A stretch of DNA of 35,580 bases from an uncultured Clostridia bacterium (lineage in GTDB: Bacteria > Bacillota > Clostridia > TANB77 > CAG-508), in assembly GCA_947626555.1 (NCBI GenBank), contig CANQSP010000012.1:1-35580 (forward strand), written 5' to 3'. Position 1 is the stretch's first letter, and every line of letters begins with the position of its first letter. This document shows positions 19,640 through 31,100 of the stretch, in pieces. The translations under genes were made by a program, and so were the position numbers. The notes under the pieces are model-generated. The model was not told the DNA's origin, made no database searches, and saw nothing but the letters and a program-made list of their open reading frames with translations.

Positions 19640-20563
19640 ATGAGTGATAATATTAATGATAATATGAATATTAATAAAATGCCTATAGCGCTAGTTACAG
19701 GAGCATCTTCTGGAATAGGAAGAGACATGGCGAGATACTTAAATAAATTAGGATATAATCTTATTATAACTTCAAGAGATAAGGACAAGTTAGAGCAATT
19801 AAAAACTGAATTAGAAAATGATAACAAGCAAAGTGAAGAAATTAATAAGAATAGCAAAAAAGATAAAGATAAGAATATGAAAAGAAATATAAAAAATAAT
19901 ACAAAAAGTAATATAAAAAGTAATGCAAATGTTAATACGAGTGCAAATATAGATATAATTTTAGCGGATTTAAGTAAGCAAGAAGAATGTATTAGCTTAT
20001 ACAAACAGGTAAAAGAAAAGTATAAAAATATAGATATATTAATTAATAATGCTGGTTTTGGACTATTTGGTTCATTTCTAGAAACAGATTTACAAACAGA
20101 AATGGATATGATTGATGTAAATGTAAAAGCAGTACACATATTAGCAAAACTATTTATGCAAGATATGGTAAGAGCAAATAAAGGCACTATTTTAAATGTT
20201 GCCTCTGTTGCAGGCTTTATGCCAGGACCATTAATGGCAACTTACTATTGTACTAAAAATTATGTATTTAGACTATCTGAAGCATTAAGAGAAGAACTTA
20301 AAAAGAAGAACTCAAATGTAAAAATATCTGTACTATGTCCAGGACCTGTAGCTACTAATTTTAATAAAGTAGCAAAGGTAAAGTTTAACTTAAAAGAGGC
20401 ATCTAGTGAATATGTTGCAAAATATGCAATAGACAAGCTATTAAAACATAAATTTTTAATAATACCAGGCTTATCTGTAAAGATGGTTAGATTTTTTAGT
20501 AAAATAACACCAGATAATATTTTAGCTAAAGTTTGTTATCACATGCAAGAGAAAAAAGGTTAA
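19640..20563 (+). CDS. Short-chain dehydrogenase/reductase (SDR) with a Lys/Asn-rich insertion
   Basis: A 308-residue classical-type SDR, an NAD(P)-dependent oxidoreductase with a Rossmann fold. The cofactor motif TGASSGIG is at 20-27, NNAGFG follows mid-chain, the catalytic Ser is at 189 (VASVAG), and Tyr202-x3-Lys206 (YYCTK) comes 13 residues later as expected. PGPVATNF is the usual post-catalytic loop. Between the second helix and the DLS strand, residues about 60-103 are a low-complexity stretch (for example KKDKDKNMKRNIKNN) that normal SDRs do not have. I chose the ATG at 19640, after GGAGAGTG; a TTG at 19616 is possible but precedes that site. Substrate cannot be read; the sequence resembles DltE/YqjQ-like SDRs. 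The gene is bracketed by two GGGACGG palindromes. Confidence 0.88.
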   Translation: MSDNINDNMNINKMPIALVTGASSGIGRDMARYLNKLGYNLIITSRDKDKLEQLKTELENDNKQSEEINKNSKKDKDKNMKRNIKNNTKSNIKSNANVNTSANIDIILADLSKQEECISLYKQVKEKYKNIDILINNAGFGLFGSFLETDLQTEMDMIDVNVKAVHILAKLFMQDMVRANKGTILNVASVAGFMPGPLMATYYCTKNYVFRLSEALREELKKKNSNVKISVLCPGPVATNFNKVAKVKFNLKEASSEYVAKYAIDKLLKHKFLIIPGLSVKMVRFFSKITPDNILAKVCYHMQEKKG

Positions 20564-20594
20564 AAGTAAAATTTAGGCGAAAATTATTTAACGA

Positions 20595-20646
20595 AAATTT
20601 GGGGACGGAGGAAAAAATGAGAAATTTTTCCTCCGTCCCCAAATTT
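20595..20646. repeat. GGGGACGGAGG inverted repeat after the SDR gene
   Basis: The arms at 20595-20616 and 20625-20646 are perfectly complementary over 22 bases (left arm starts AAATTTGGGGACGGAGG) around an 8-base loop. The core resembles the GGGACGGGG of the element at 19472-19612. It could end SDR transcription, but the G+C-rich core and the resemblance to the other copy mark it as a dispersed palindromic repeat. Confidence 0.85.
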
Positions 20647-20778
20647 CATATTTCCGTAGAATTTATAATAATATATTACAAAATATTACAAAAAAGATTA
20701 TAAATTGAAAAATAAAATAAAAAATGAGTACCCGTAAAAATTAAAGATACTAACTAATAGATATACCTAAAATAGCCA

Positions 20779-20807
20779 TTTACAATTTATGCAGAAGAAT
20801 ATAAAAT
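20779..20807 (+). promoter_or_regulatory. Probable promoter of the FGE-like/giant surface protein operon
   Basis: TTTACA (20779-20784, 5/6) and TAAAAT (20802-20807, 5/6) are spaced by 17 bases. They lie about 45 bases before the next gene. The rest of the 280-base gap after the SDR gene is AT-rich sequence plus the palindrome at 20595-20646. Confidence 0.55.
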
Positions 20808-20853
20808 TCTAGTAATTATAACAAAAGTCTAAAGAAGAAGGGGTATGAGAAAA

Positions 20854-22146
20854 ATGAAAAATAGAGAAGAGACAAAAATGGAAAATGAGGGAATAAAAAG
20901 AAGAACTAATGTTAAAGCAGTAATTGTTAAATTAGTTGCATTAATATTGGTAGTTGCTTTATTAGTAGTTGCAATGCAAATAGTTGTATTTTCTAGAAGA
21001 ACAACACAGCAGACAGAACAAGCAGAAGTACAAGCATTAGCTGAAAAAGAAGATTTTATAAAATCAATTCAGAAGGTAACAACAGATAATGAATATATGG
21101 TAATAAAAACAGATGCAAATGGAGTAAAGGTACCAGTACCAAGGGGATACGTAGGAAGTGATGTACCAGGAGAAAATACAGTTGCTGGCGGGTATGTAAT
21201 ATATGAAGGTGAAACGCCAGTTAATAGTTCGAATGCATTACAAGCACAAAAAGAGAGAAATCAATTTGTATGGGTACCAGTACCAGATATAAGCAAGGTG
21301 TATGGAATGGACGCTAATGGAAAAATGTGGGGAAAAACATATCGTTTTACAACTGAAACTGGTGAAAATATAGACTCTATGACCGGAACAAAGCCAAGTT
21401 CTTGGTCTTTAGATAGTAATGGTTTATTTATAAATTCTGGTGTTAAAGAACCAGATATATTAAAAACATTTGATGTACCAAAAAACTTTAAATTATATGG
21501 ATTACATAAAGAAAGTACAGAAGAATTTTTAATGGATATAGAAAAAGAATTTGAAACAAGTCTAATATGTATAGCTAAATATGGAGGATTTTATATAGGA
21601 AGATATGAAACAGGAGGATTAAGTGCACAAGCTGTAGTAAGAAAATTTGATAAAGATATTGGAAATCAAACTTGGTATACGATGTATGAGAAATGCAAAA
21701 AAATAAGAGGAGCAAATATGAATGTAGTAACTGGCATGATATTTGGAAGTCAATATGATAGAACATTAATGTGGATAATAGAAAGTGGAAACAAAACTAA
21801 AAAACAAGTAATAGAAGATAGTGAAGATTGGGCAAATGCGATAAATGTGGAATTAAAATATGACGAAGATGGTGACGGAACTGCAGAAAAAACAAAGAAA
21901 GCAAATTATGGTGCAATAATTCCAGCAGGTTCATGTGAGAAAACAAAAGCAAATAATATATATGATTTAGTAGGAAATGTATATGATTGGACATTACAAG
22001 GTAGTAGTGCTGAAAAAAGTAGAATAATACGAGGAGGTAGCTATTATATTAAGAGTACTGCTTCAACAGCAACGTCTTTTCTTGTTGGAGATTTGGATAA
22101 GACTAATATTAATGGAGGTTGTAGAGCGGTTCTATATATTAAGTAA
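20854..22146 (+). CDS. Membrane-anchored protein with FGE/SUMF1-like (C-type-lectin-like) domain, probably non-catalytic
   Basis: A 430-residue protein with a basic N-terminus and one strong membrane helix near residues 20-48 (AVIVKLVALILVVALLVVAM), so most of it should be outside the cell. The exported part carries formylglycine-generating-enzyme family signatures: FVWVPVPDISKVYG, GGFYIGRYETGG, IYDLVGNVYDWT and RIIRGGSYY. In true FGE the segment after RGGSY carries the two active-site Cys. Here, from about residue 394, it reads GGSYYIKSTASTAT with no Cys, so the domain probably binds a ligand rather than modifying sulfatases. The ATG at 20854 is well placed after AAGAAGGGG; the ATG at 20845 abuts that site. 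The giant surface protein gene follows 44 bases later, so the two are likely cotranscribed. Partnership is inference. Confidence 0.75.
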   Translation: MKNREETKMENEGIKRRTNVKAVIVKLVALILVVALLVVAMQIVVFSRRTTQQTEQAEVQALAEKEDFIKSIQKVTTDNEYMVIKTDANGVKVPVPRGYVGSDVPGENTVAGGYVIYEGETPVNSSNALQAQKERNQFVWVPVPDISKVYGMDANGKMWGKTYRFTTETGENIDSMTGTKPSSWSLDSNGLFINSGVKEPDILKTFDVPKNFKLYGLHKESTEEFLMDIEKEFETSLICIAKYGGFYIGRYETGGLSAQAVVRKFDKDIGNQTWYTMYEKCKKIRGANMNVVTGMIFGSQYDRTLMWIIESGNKTKKQVIEDSEDWANAINVELKYDEDGDGTAEKTKKANYGAIIPAGSCEKTKANNIYDLVGNVYDWTLQGSSAEKSRIIRGGSYYIKSTASTATSFLVGDLDKTNINGGCRAVLYIK

Positions 22147-22190
22147 AGCTAAAAAATTATATATGTATATATAACTTTTGGAGGTATAAT

Positions 22191-25100
22191 ATGAAAGATA
22201 TTGATAAAAAACTAATTAAGATGGAGAAAAGCAAAAGGACAGACAAGAAAAGAGTTATAAATAAAAAGCTGGTTACAAGTACAGGAATAGGGTTAATAGT
22301 AGTAATATTATTAGGAATATTACTATTTAATGCTATGTTTAATAATACGCAACAAATGAGTAATAAATATAATCCAGAACTAGCAGTTGCGATGGAATAT
22401 CCAAGGGTTACAGCTGGAGAAGAAAATGTTCCAAACACAAATTATGTCAAATTCGATGCATTCTTTTTAAAAGACTTAGATGGTGATGGTTATGCAGATA
22501 AAATAAGAGGAACATGTTTGGGATTATCAGATACAGATACTTTATATTTAAATCTAAATGTTCTAACTAATGGTACTTTAGAAAATGGACATATAGAAAT
22601 ACAAGGAAAAAATATAAATTTTAAAACAGCAATAGTGGAAGATGATGTAATACTTGGAGATTATATATCAGAGAATACAACAGAAATTAATTTAAAAAAT
22701 GTAAAAAGAGGAACTCAAAAGCTAATATATGGAACTATTAAAGCTCCAAGTTTAGACAATGATACCAAAAAATATAGTAGTAAAATAAACAAAGTAATAT
22801 TAACAGGAACACATAGAGCAGATAATGGACAAACTACAGCAATTAGAAAGGAAATAAATTTTACAGTAGATTGGCATGCAAGCGTATCATGTAACATTTA
22901 CAATTCTAAAGAAGCACAAGATGTAAGCAAAGCAGTAGATAGAGAAAATGGAAGTGTAAACTTGTCATTCTATATAGGAACAAAGGAAGAAAAAAATGAG
23001 GCAATTCTTAAATCTTCATATTTAAGTGGAACTATACCACCACTTAATGGATATATGCCAATAAAGGTAGAAATAACAGGAGCAGACATAACATCTACAT
23101 ATGATTATAATACAGGAAATTTTGAAATAACAAAATTGTCTGAAATAAATTCAAATAAGGTAGTAACGAAAGCTGTACCAAGAGATAATACATATGATTT
23201 TAATGTAATGTATCCAATACAAGCTTATGATGAATTAGGTTCAGATACAATAAGTATACAAATTCCAGTTCAAGCATATTATGAAGGGTATAATAATGAA
23301 AATAAAGAATTTGAAAATCCTATAAAATCAAATATTGCTACAGAAACATTGTGCTTCTTGTGGAGAAAAGGTGCTTTTGGAGGAATAGCAAGATTTGATG
23401 TAACAGTTGGAACGTATAGAAAATTTGACAAGCAGTATGTAGTATCAAAAAGAGAGCCACTAAAATTATATAATAAAACAGAAGAGCAAACATATGATAC
23501 TTATAAAGTTGATTGGTATGCAAGTATTGGTTCAGATGGAAATGGATATTCTATACGTATGAAGGAACAACCACAGGAGAAAGATGAAGATAGATTATTA
23601 AATAGCGAAAATCAATGGTATGATATGTCTGCATTCACAAAAAATATTGGAATATATTTTAGCGGAGCAAGCTTAACCTTAGGGGATAATGGAGAAATAA
23701 GAGTATATAATGCAGATAATGAACAATTATTACATACATTTACAAAAGATGATTGGGGAAAATATAATGATTCAACACCATTTATGTATGGAACACCAGT
23801 TACACACATAAAAGTAGAAACAAGTAGTGCAAATAGAAATACTGAATTAATAGTGCATAACATAAAAGAAATTAATGATGCAGAAGTAGTATCAAAATTT
23901 GGAAAGACAGAATTTGATAAATTACAATATATATATTCATATTTGGATGGAGATGTAAAAGCACAAAATGGGAACCAATATACAGATATAAATATGGATG
24001 AAAATTTTGCTTTATATGAGGCACCAATTTCTGTAGCAACAATAGATATAACAAAAGATATATTTGGAACTCAAAAAGAAGAAGAAGATGTTAATATAAC
24101 AATTAAAGCAGATGCATCTGGATATAATATGGAAAAGTGGAAAAATGGCAAATTTTTGGTAGAGTTACCAAAAGAAGTATTAGACATAAAAATTAATAGC
24201 ATTATATCTTCAGATAAAAGTGTTAATATTTTAGCACACGAAATATATGAACAACAAGGACAGAAATTCATACAAATAGAAACAGAAAATGAAACTCCTA
24301 CTAACTATGATTTAGTAATAAATTGCAATCTAACAGCTGATCCAAGAATTACAACACAAACAAAGCCATTAAAATTATATGCAATAAATGAAAATAATGA
24401 AAATTATAAAAATGCAATTAACGATACATATGATATAGATGGAGATTTAAACATAGTAGAAAAAATAAATTATGCAGAAGATGATATGTATTTCATATCA
24501 CCAAGCTCATTGATAACAGATCAACAAGCTACGAATTATAATAATAATGGAGATATAGTAGTAGCACCGCAAGTAGCAATGATAGACAAAAAAGAAGCTC
24601 ATACTGCGACTATAAAAGTAAATATTAAAAATGATTATGGTAGTACAGTAAGTGAAGTAAAGATTGTAGGAAAAATACCAACTAAAGGAAATACATATGT
24701 AATAGATGGAGAAAGTTTAGGCTCAACATACAATACAACAATGCAAGGTGCAATGACAATCCCAGAAGAACTAAAACAATATGTAACAGTATATTATTCT
24801 GATAAAGAAGATGCAACAGCGGACTTAGAAGATGAATATTGTAATTGGACACAAACTCCTGATTTTACAAAAGTAAAATCATACTTAATAGATTTTGGAA
24901 ACTATAAATTAAGTGTAGGTGAAGAAAGAAGTTTCAGTTATAATATAGAGATACCTACAGGAGTAAAATATAATGATATATCATATAGTACGCACGCAGT
25001 ATATTTCTGTTTAGATACAACTGGAGGAAAGTTCAAAACTGAAACAGAAACAAGTAAATTGGGATTTAGTATAGAGAGAAAATATAATCTTGTTTTAAAG

Positions 25101-28100
25101 AAATTAAGACAAGGAATGCAAACCGCAGTACAAGGTGCAGTATTCACAGTAAAAGAAGAAAATACTAATGATAGTAAGATAGGAACAACAAATGGACAAG
25201 GAACATTTACAATAAAAGATTTATATGTAGATAGAACATATATACTAGAAGAAGTTCGTACACCAAATTCTTTTGAAAAAAATACAGTAGAATACAAGTT
25301 TAAAGTTAAAGTATCTGAAAGTACTGATGAATTAGTACTAGAGCCTATATCAGGTCAAGGAACTATAAAGACTGCAAATATAGTACAAGCAAGAGAAGAA
25401 AATAAAGGTGCATTAAATATCGATGTAGAAAATATACCAAAATATCAAATAGTATTAACAAAGAAAGAAAAAAATTCAGCAAATACAATACCAGGAGCAA
25501 CATATAACATAAAAGGTGGAAATCTAGGAAGTGAAGGAATAACAATAGCTACAGATGGTAAAGGAAAATTAACAGTATTAGACTTATCAAGAGAAGTAGA
25601 ATATACTATAACTGAAATTTCTGCTGAAGGTTATTATGTAGATGAAACACCTAGAAAATTTAAATTAACAAATAACGGTGGAACGCTTCAATTTAAAACA
25701 TTATCAGGAACATTTACAAATACAAATGTAGTAATAGGAACAGGAGTATCGGGTACAGAAGCACTAGATAAAGTAGAGTTAGAACTACAAGATGAAAAAA
25801 TACCAACATACTCTGTAACATTAAAGAAATATGCTAAAGATAAAGATACTACTTTAAATGGAGCACAATTTAAAATTGAAGGAGAAGGAATAAAGGCAGG
25901 AGGAGAGATACTTACAACAAGTGATGCAGGAACTATAACTATAAATGGGTTATATGAATATATTGCAAGCAAACCAAAGATAACAGGAATATATACTGTA
26001 ACTGAAATAACTCCGCCTCAAGGGTATAGCTTAAATACGACACCTTTAAAATTTAAAGCACAAAAAAATGGTCAAAATTTAGAATTGAAAGTAATAAGTG
26101 GAAGCGAATTTATAAGGTCAGTAGGCTCAGATGGAGCAAAGAAGCAAGATATTACAGTGACAGGCTCAAGTATACAAATAGGATTGCAAGATGAACCACT
26201 ATTTAAAATAACGAAAGTAGAAAAAGGAACAAAAACACCTATACCAAATACTAAATTTAGGTTAATTGAATTAAACGAAAGATATGTAGAACAAGGACCT
26301 GCAAGAGATATTAATGGAGAAGAAGTCGGTGAATTAGAAACAATAAATGGAAAGACAATAAGAGTAGTAACAACAGATGAAGAAGGTGTAATTTCTTATG
26401 GATTAAGAAGCGGTTTATATAAAGCAGTAGAAGTTCAACCAGCAGATGGATATATACTTTCAGATAATGAACAAAGTAGAACATACTATTTTGGTATAGA
26501 TGTAAGTAAAGCACAAGAAACAAAACAAGGAGTATCTTGGGCAAATGAGGTAGCTAGTGGCAATTGGAACAAAGTTGAATCTGCTAAAAAGACTCAAGAC
26601 GAAGGAATTATAACAGTAGGATATTTTTCAGGTAAATTAGACTTAAATGGAGATGGAGTAGCAGATTTAACAGGTAAAAATAATGACTACAATGGATTTA
26701 TAGCAAAATATAATGGAGATGGAAGTTTACAGTTTGCAAAGAAAGTTTCATGTGATGAAAATACAAAGATTAAAGATATAATTGTAACACAAGATAGAGA
26801 ATATATAGTAGTTGGTTATTTTAATTATGGTAGTTTAAAAGTAGATGAACAGCAAACAGGTTTAACAAATACTACATTATTTGAAAAAGGTTTTGTTATG
26901 AAATTTACAGCCGATGGAACTTATTCTTGGAGTAAAGAAATTGCAGAAGCAAACAAAAATGTTAAAGCTGTTAGCGTAGTGGAAAATGGAAATAAAAATA
27001 TAATAGTTGGTGCAAATACTGATGGAAATGCAAAAATAGTAGAATATAATCAATCAGGAAACGAACAGAATAGAGCAGAAATACAAGATACAGTAGATAT
27101 AGAAGATATGACTACTAATTTAACGAATACTAGTATAATAGTAATAAGTTCAGGAAAGGAAGCAACAGAAACATCTACAACAGGAAGAATAGATACATAT
27201 CAAAATGGTGCAATTACATCAAATGCAACAGTAGATTTTAATCCATCAGCAATTACAAAGTTAAATACAGGAAGATATATTATAGTAGGAAACTATTTAA
27301 ATAGATCTCAAGAAGTAGAATCTAGTGGAGATTATGATAGTATTATTTTACAATATGATGGAAACTCTGCATTAAGTAATGCAAAGTTTATTAAAGGAAA
27401 TCTAGATGATATAGTTACATCAGTAGAAGCGACAAAAGATGGAGGCTTCTTAGTCGGTGCTTATACTCATAGTAGTACAGTAGATTTTAATAATGATGGA
27501 AATAATGAGATACAAGGCAAAGTAGGAAATACAGAGGCTTTAGTATTAAAGTATGATAATTCAGGAAATTATAGTTCATATAAACAAATTTCTGGTTCAG
27601 AAATGCAACAAGTAACAGATGTAGTAGAAAGAAAAGAAAATGAATTTGTAGCGGTAGGTTATTTTAACAGCCAAACAGTATCAGCAAATAAACCAAATTC
27701 ATACGAAATAAATTTGAACCGATTAAAATATACAGATGGATTTATATTAAACTATGGTGAAATAGTAACAGCACCAGAAATACCACAAAAGACAAATATT
27801 GAGGTAGAAAATGAATTAAAGAAATATGTTATTACTACAGAAGTAAAATTACTACAGGGTCAAAGCGAAAAAGGAGGAAGTATAACAGGGGATTCAGCAG
27901 GAGTTATTGAAACGGTACAACATGGCAAAAATAGTACATCAACAATTCAAATACAACCAAATTCAGGGTATAAAATTTTAAGTATAACAATAAATGACGA
28001 AGAGTATCCATTTACAGTAGAACAAAGTGGCACTGGATTAACATTACCAAATTTTACAAATATGACGAGTAACAAGCACATAGTAGTAACATTTAGTAAT

Positions 28101-31100
28101 ACAGTATCTAGTATAATAGTGCATCACTATTTAGATGGAACGCAAACTAATCCTCAACCTACAAAAGTATCAGATGATGAGACAAAAACAGGAAATATAG
28201 GAGAATATTACACAACAGCTCCACATACAGAATTAGAAAGATATGATTTGAAGAGAAAAGCAGATAATCAATATGACTTACCAACAAATAAGAGTGGTAC
28301 ATATACACAAAATGTTCAAGAGGTTACATATTTATATGTAGAGAGAAAAGTGCCATTAACAGTACATCATTACTTAGAAGGAACACAAACACCAGTAACA
28401 TTAGCAAATGGAAGTAGGGCTCAAGACGTAATAACGCAAGAAAATATAGGAACAGCATATACAACACAAGCATTAAAACCATATGATGATGGAACAGAGA
28501 CAGATAGAAGCAAAAAGCTAGCTGAAAAATATGAACTATGCAGAACACCAACCAATGCACAAGGACAATATCAATATCCTGGTGTAGAAGTAACATACGA
28601 ATATAGAATAAAGTCATATAATGTAATAACAAAAGTAAAAACACATACAGAATTAGATAAATATGATAATGGAGTACAAGTAAAAGGCGGAAAAATATTA
28701 GGAGAAGGACAAACTCCATATGAAAAAGTATTGCATGGAGAAAGTAATGAATTACCAATAACAGCAACACCGGATTCAAAATACAGAATAAAAGGAATAA
28801 CATTAAATGATAGACCATTGGTAGAAGGAACGGATTATACAGTAAATATTGCAGACGGAAGTATAACATTAAAAACAATAAAGAACATAACACAAGATCA
28901 AATAATAGTAGTAGAATTTGAAAAAGAGAAAACAGATATATTAGTTACAAAAGAGTGGAATCACGAAAATAATGTGTATGAGAAACCTACGAAAGCAGAA
29001 GTAAAATTAATTGATGTAAATCATCCAGAAAGAATATTAGGAACGGTAGAATTATCAGCAGCAAATGGCTACACACATACATTTACAGGACTAGAAAAAT
29101 ATTATAATAATGATGAAGAAATAATATATACAGTAATAGAAGAAGAAACAGATGGGGAAAATCCAATATATTATGAGCCAGTAATTACAACAGGGGAAGG
29201 TTCAATAAAAGTAGTAAATACATTTATAGGACCAGTTATTTCACAAAATAAAACATATGAAATAATAGCAAAAGATGGTTCAAAAGTGACAACAAGAGAT
29301 TATGTAATGGAACAAGAAAAAATAAGGTACACAATAACAGTAACAAATGAAGGACAAATAGAAAGAGATGTAGCAATAAAAGATGAAATACCAGCAGGAA
29401 CAACATTTGTAGAAGGCTCAATAAAAATAAATGGAAATGAAAGCTATGAATTAAAAGATGGTAGCCTAGCAAGCGAAAAAACACAAGCAAATTTAAGAGA
29501 TGGAATAACAGTAACAGTACCACCTAGAGCTCAAAAAGAAAATGGTCAAATAGTATTAAGCTTTGAAGTAATAGCTAATAAAATAGCAGAAGGTGCAGGT
29601 TATGCAAAAGATATATACAATACTGCAGTAGTTGAAGATGGTTCAATAGACAAAACAGAGCAAGAAAAAGAAGCTTCATCAGATAAAGTTACAGAAAAGA
29701 AACCACATATAACAATATCAAAGGCATCAGCAGAAGGAGAAAAAGTATCATATGCAAAACCAGGAAGAATAGCAATAGGAGACGAAATAATATATACAAT
29801 AACAGTAAGAAATGATGGAGAAGCTCCAGGAACGGTAAATATTAAAGACAAAATTCCTACAGCAACAGTGTATAAAGATGAAAGCTTAAGCGTAACAGGA
29901 CAATTAGAAACAGAGCAAGAATATACAATAGATCAATTAACCGGAGAGGGAATAGAAGTTACTGTACCAGAAAAAGAGGGAGAAGTAGTAGTTCAATTTT
30001 CTGTAATAGTAACAGGAATGAAAACAGTAGAAGTAGAAGGAACAGAAGGACCTGAAGAACAAGAAGTAGAATTAGATAACGAAGAATTAATAGTAAATAG
30101 TGCAACAGTAGAGAAGAACTTAGAAAATCCAAATATAGAAAAGGAAACAGAAACAACAAATGAAGTAGAAAATGTATATGTAAAACCAATAATTTCAGAA
30201 AACAAAACATTAACAACACAATATGGATTTGGATATGTTGTAGAAGATGAAATAATAACATATGCAGTAGTAGTATATAATGCAGGAGGATTAGCAAAAG
30301 ACGTAAAAATACAAGATATAATACCAGATGGAACAACGTTTATACCTGAAAGTATAAGAGTAAATGGAAATACTATGTATAGAGAAGAAGATTACTCTAC
30401 AAAAACAGCAGAAAACTTAGAAGAAGGAATAATAGTATATGTTCCAGAAAAAGAAAATGGAATAGATGGACAAACTATATTAAGCTTTAAAGTATCAGTA
30501 AATAAATTACCAGATGGAATACTTATGAAACAAATAAGAAACACAGCAATAGTAGATGATAGGCAAACAAATGAAAAACAAACAATGGTAAATAAAACAG
30601 ATATAGAATTTAAGAAAACAAGTAATCCAGAAACAGGCTCAATAGTAAGAAAGGGAGACGAAATAACATATACAATAGAGGCAGAAAACAAAGGAACAGC
30701 AGCACAAGACATAGTTATAAGAGATGATATACCAGAAGGAACAGAATTTGTAGAAGACAGTTTAACGATTACAAGAACAATAGGAGAAAATTACTTTAAA
30801 TATGGAAAAGCAGACTTAGAAAGAGGAATAGAGATAAATCTATTTGATGGAGAAAAATTAACATTAGAATTTAAAGTAAAGGTAAAAAATATAAAAGATG
30901 GAGACAAAATAAAGAATGTAGCTGTAATAAATGGTATACCATCGAATGAAACAGAGCATACATATTCAGAAGCAGTAATATCAGGAGAAAAAATAGCAGA
31001 AACAACAAATAAAAAAGCATATGTAATACAAGGAGAACAAATAACATATACAATTAAATTAAAGAACGAAGGAACAACAGCAGGATATGCTATAGTAAAA

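Noticed and set aside
28324-28893. A 189-codon open frame on the minus strand inside the giant gene
   Set aside because: It is a Leu-rich mirror of the A-rich coding strand, has no ribosome binding site and no recognisable motif. The + strand frame over it shows clear domains.
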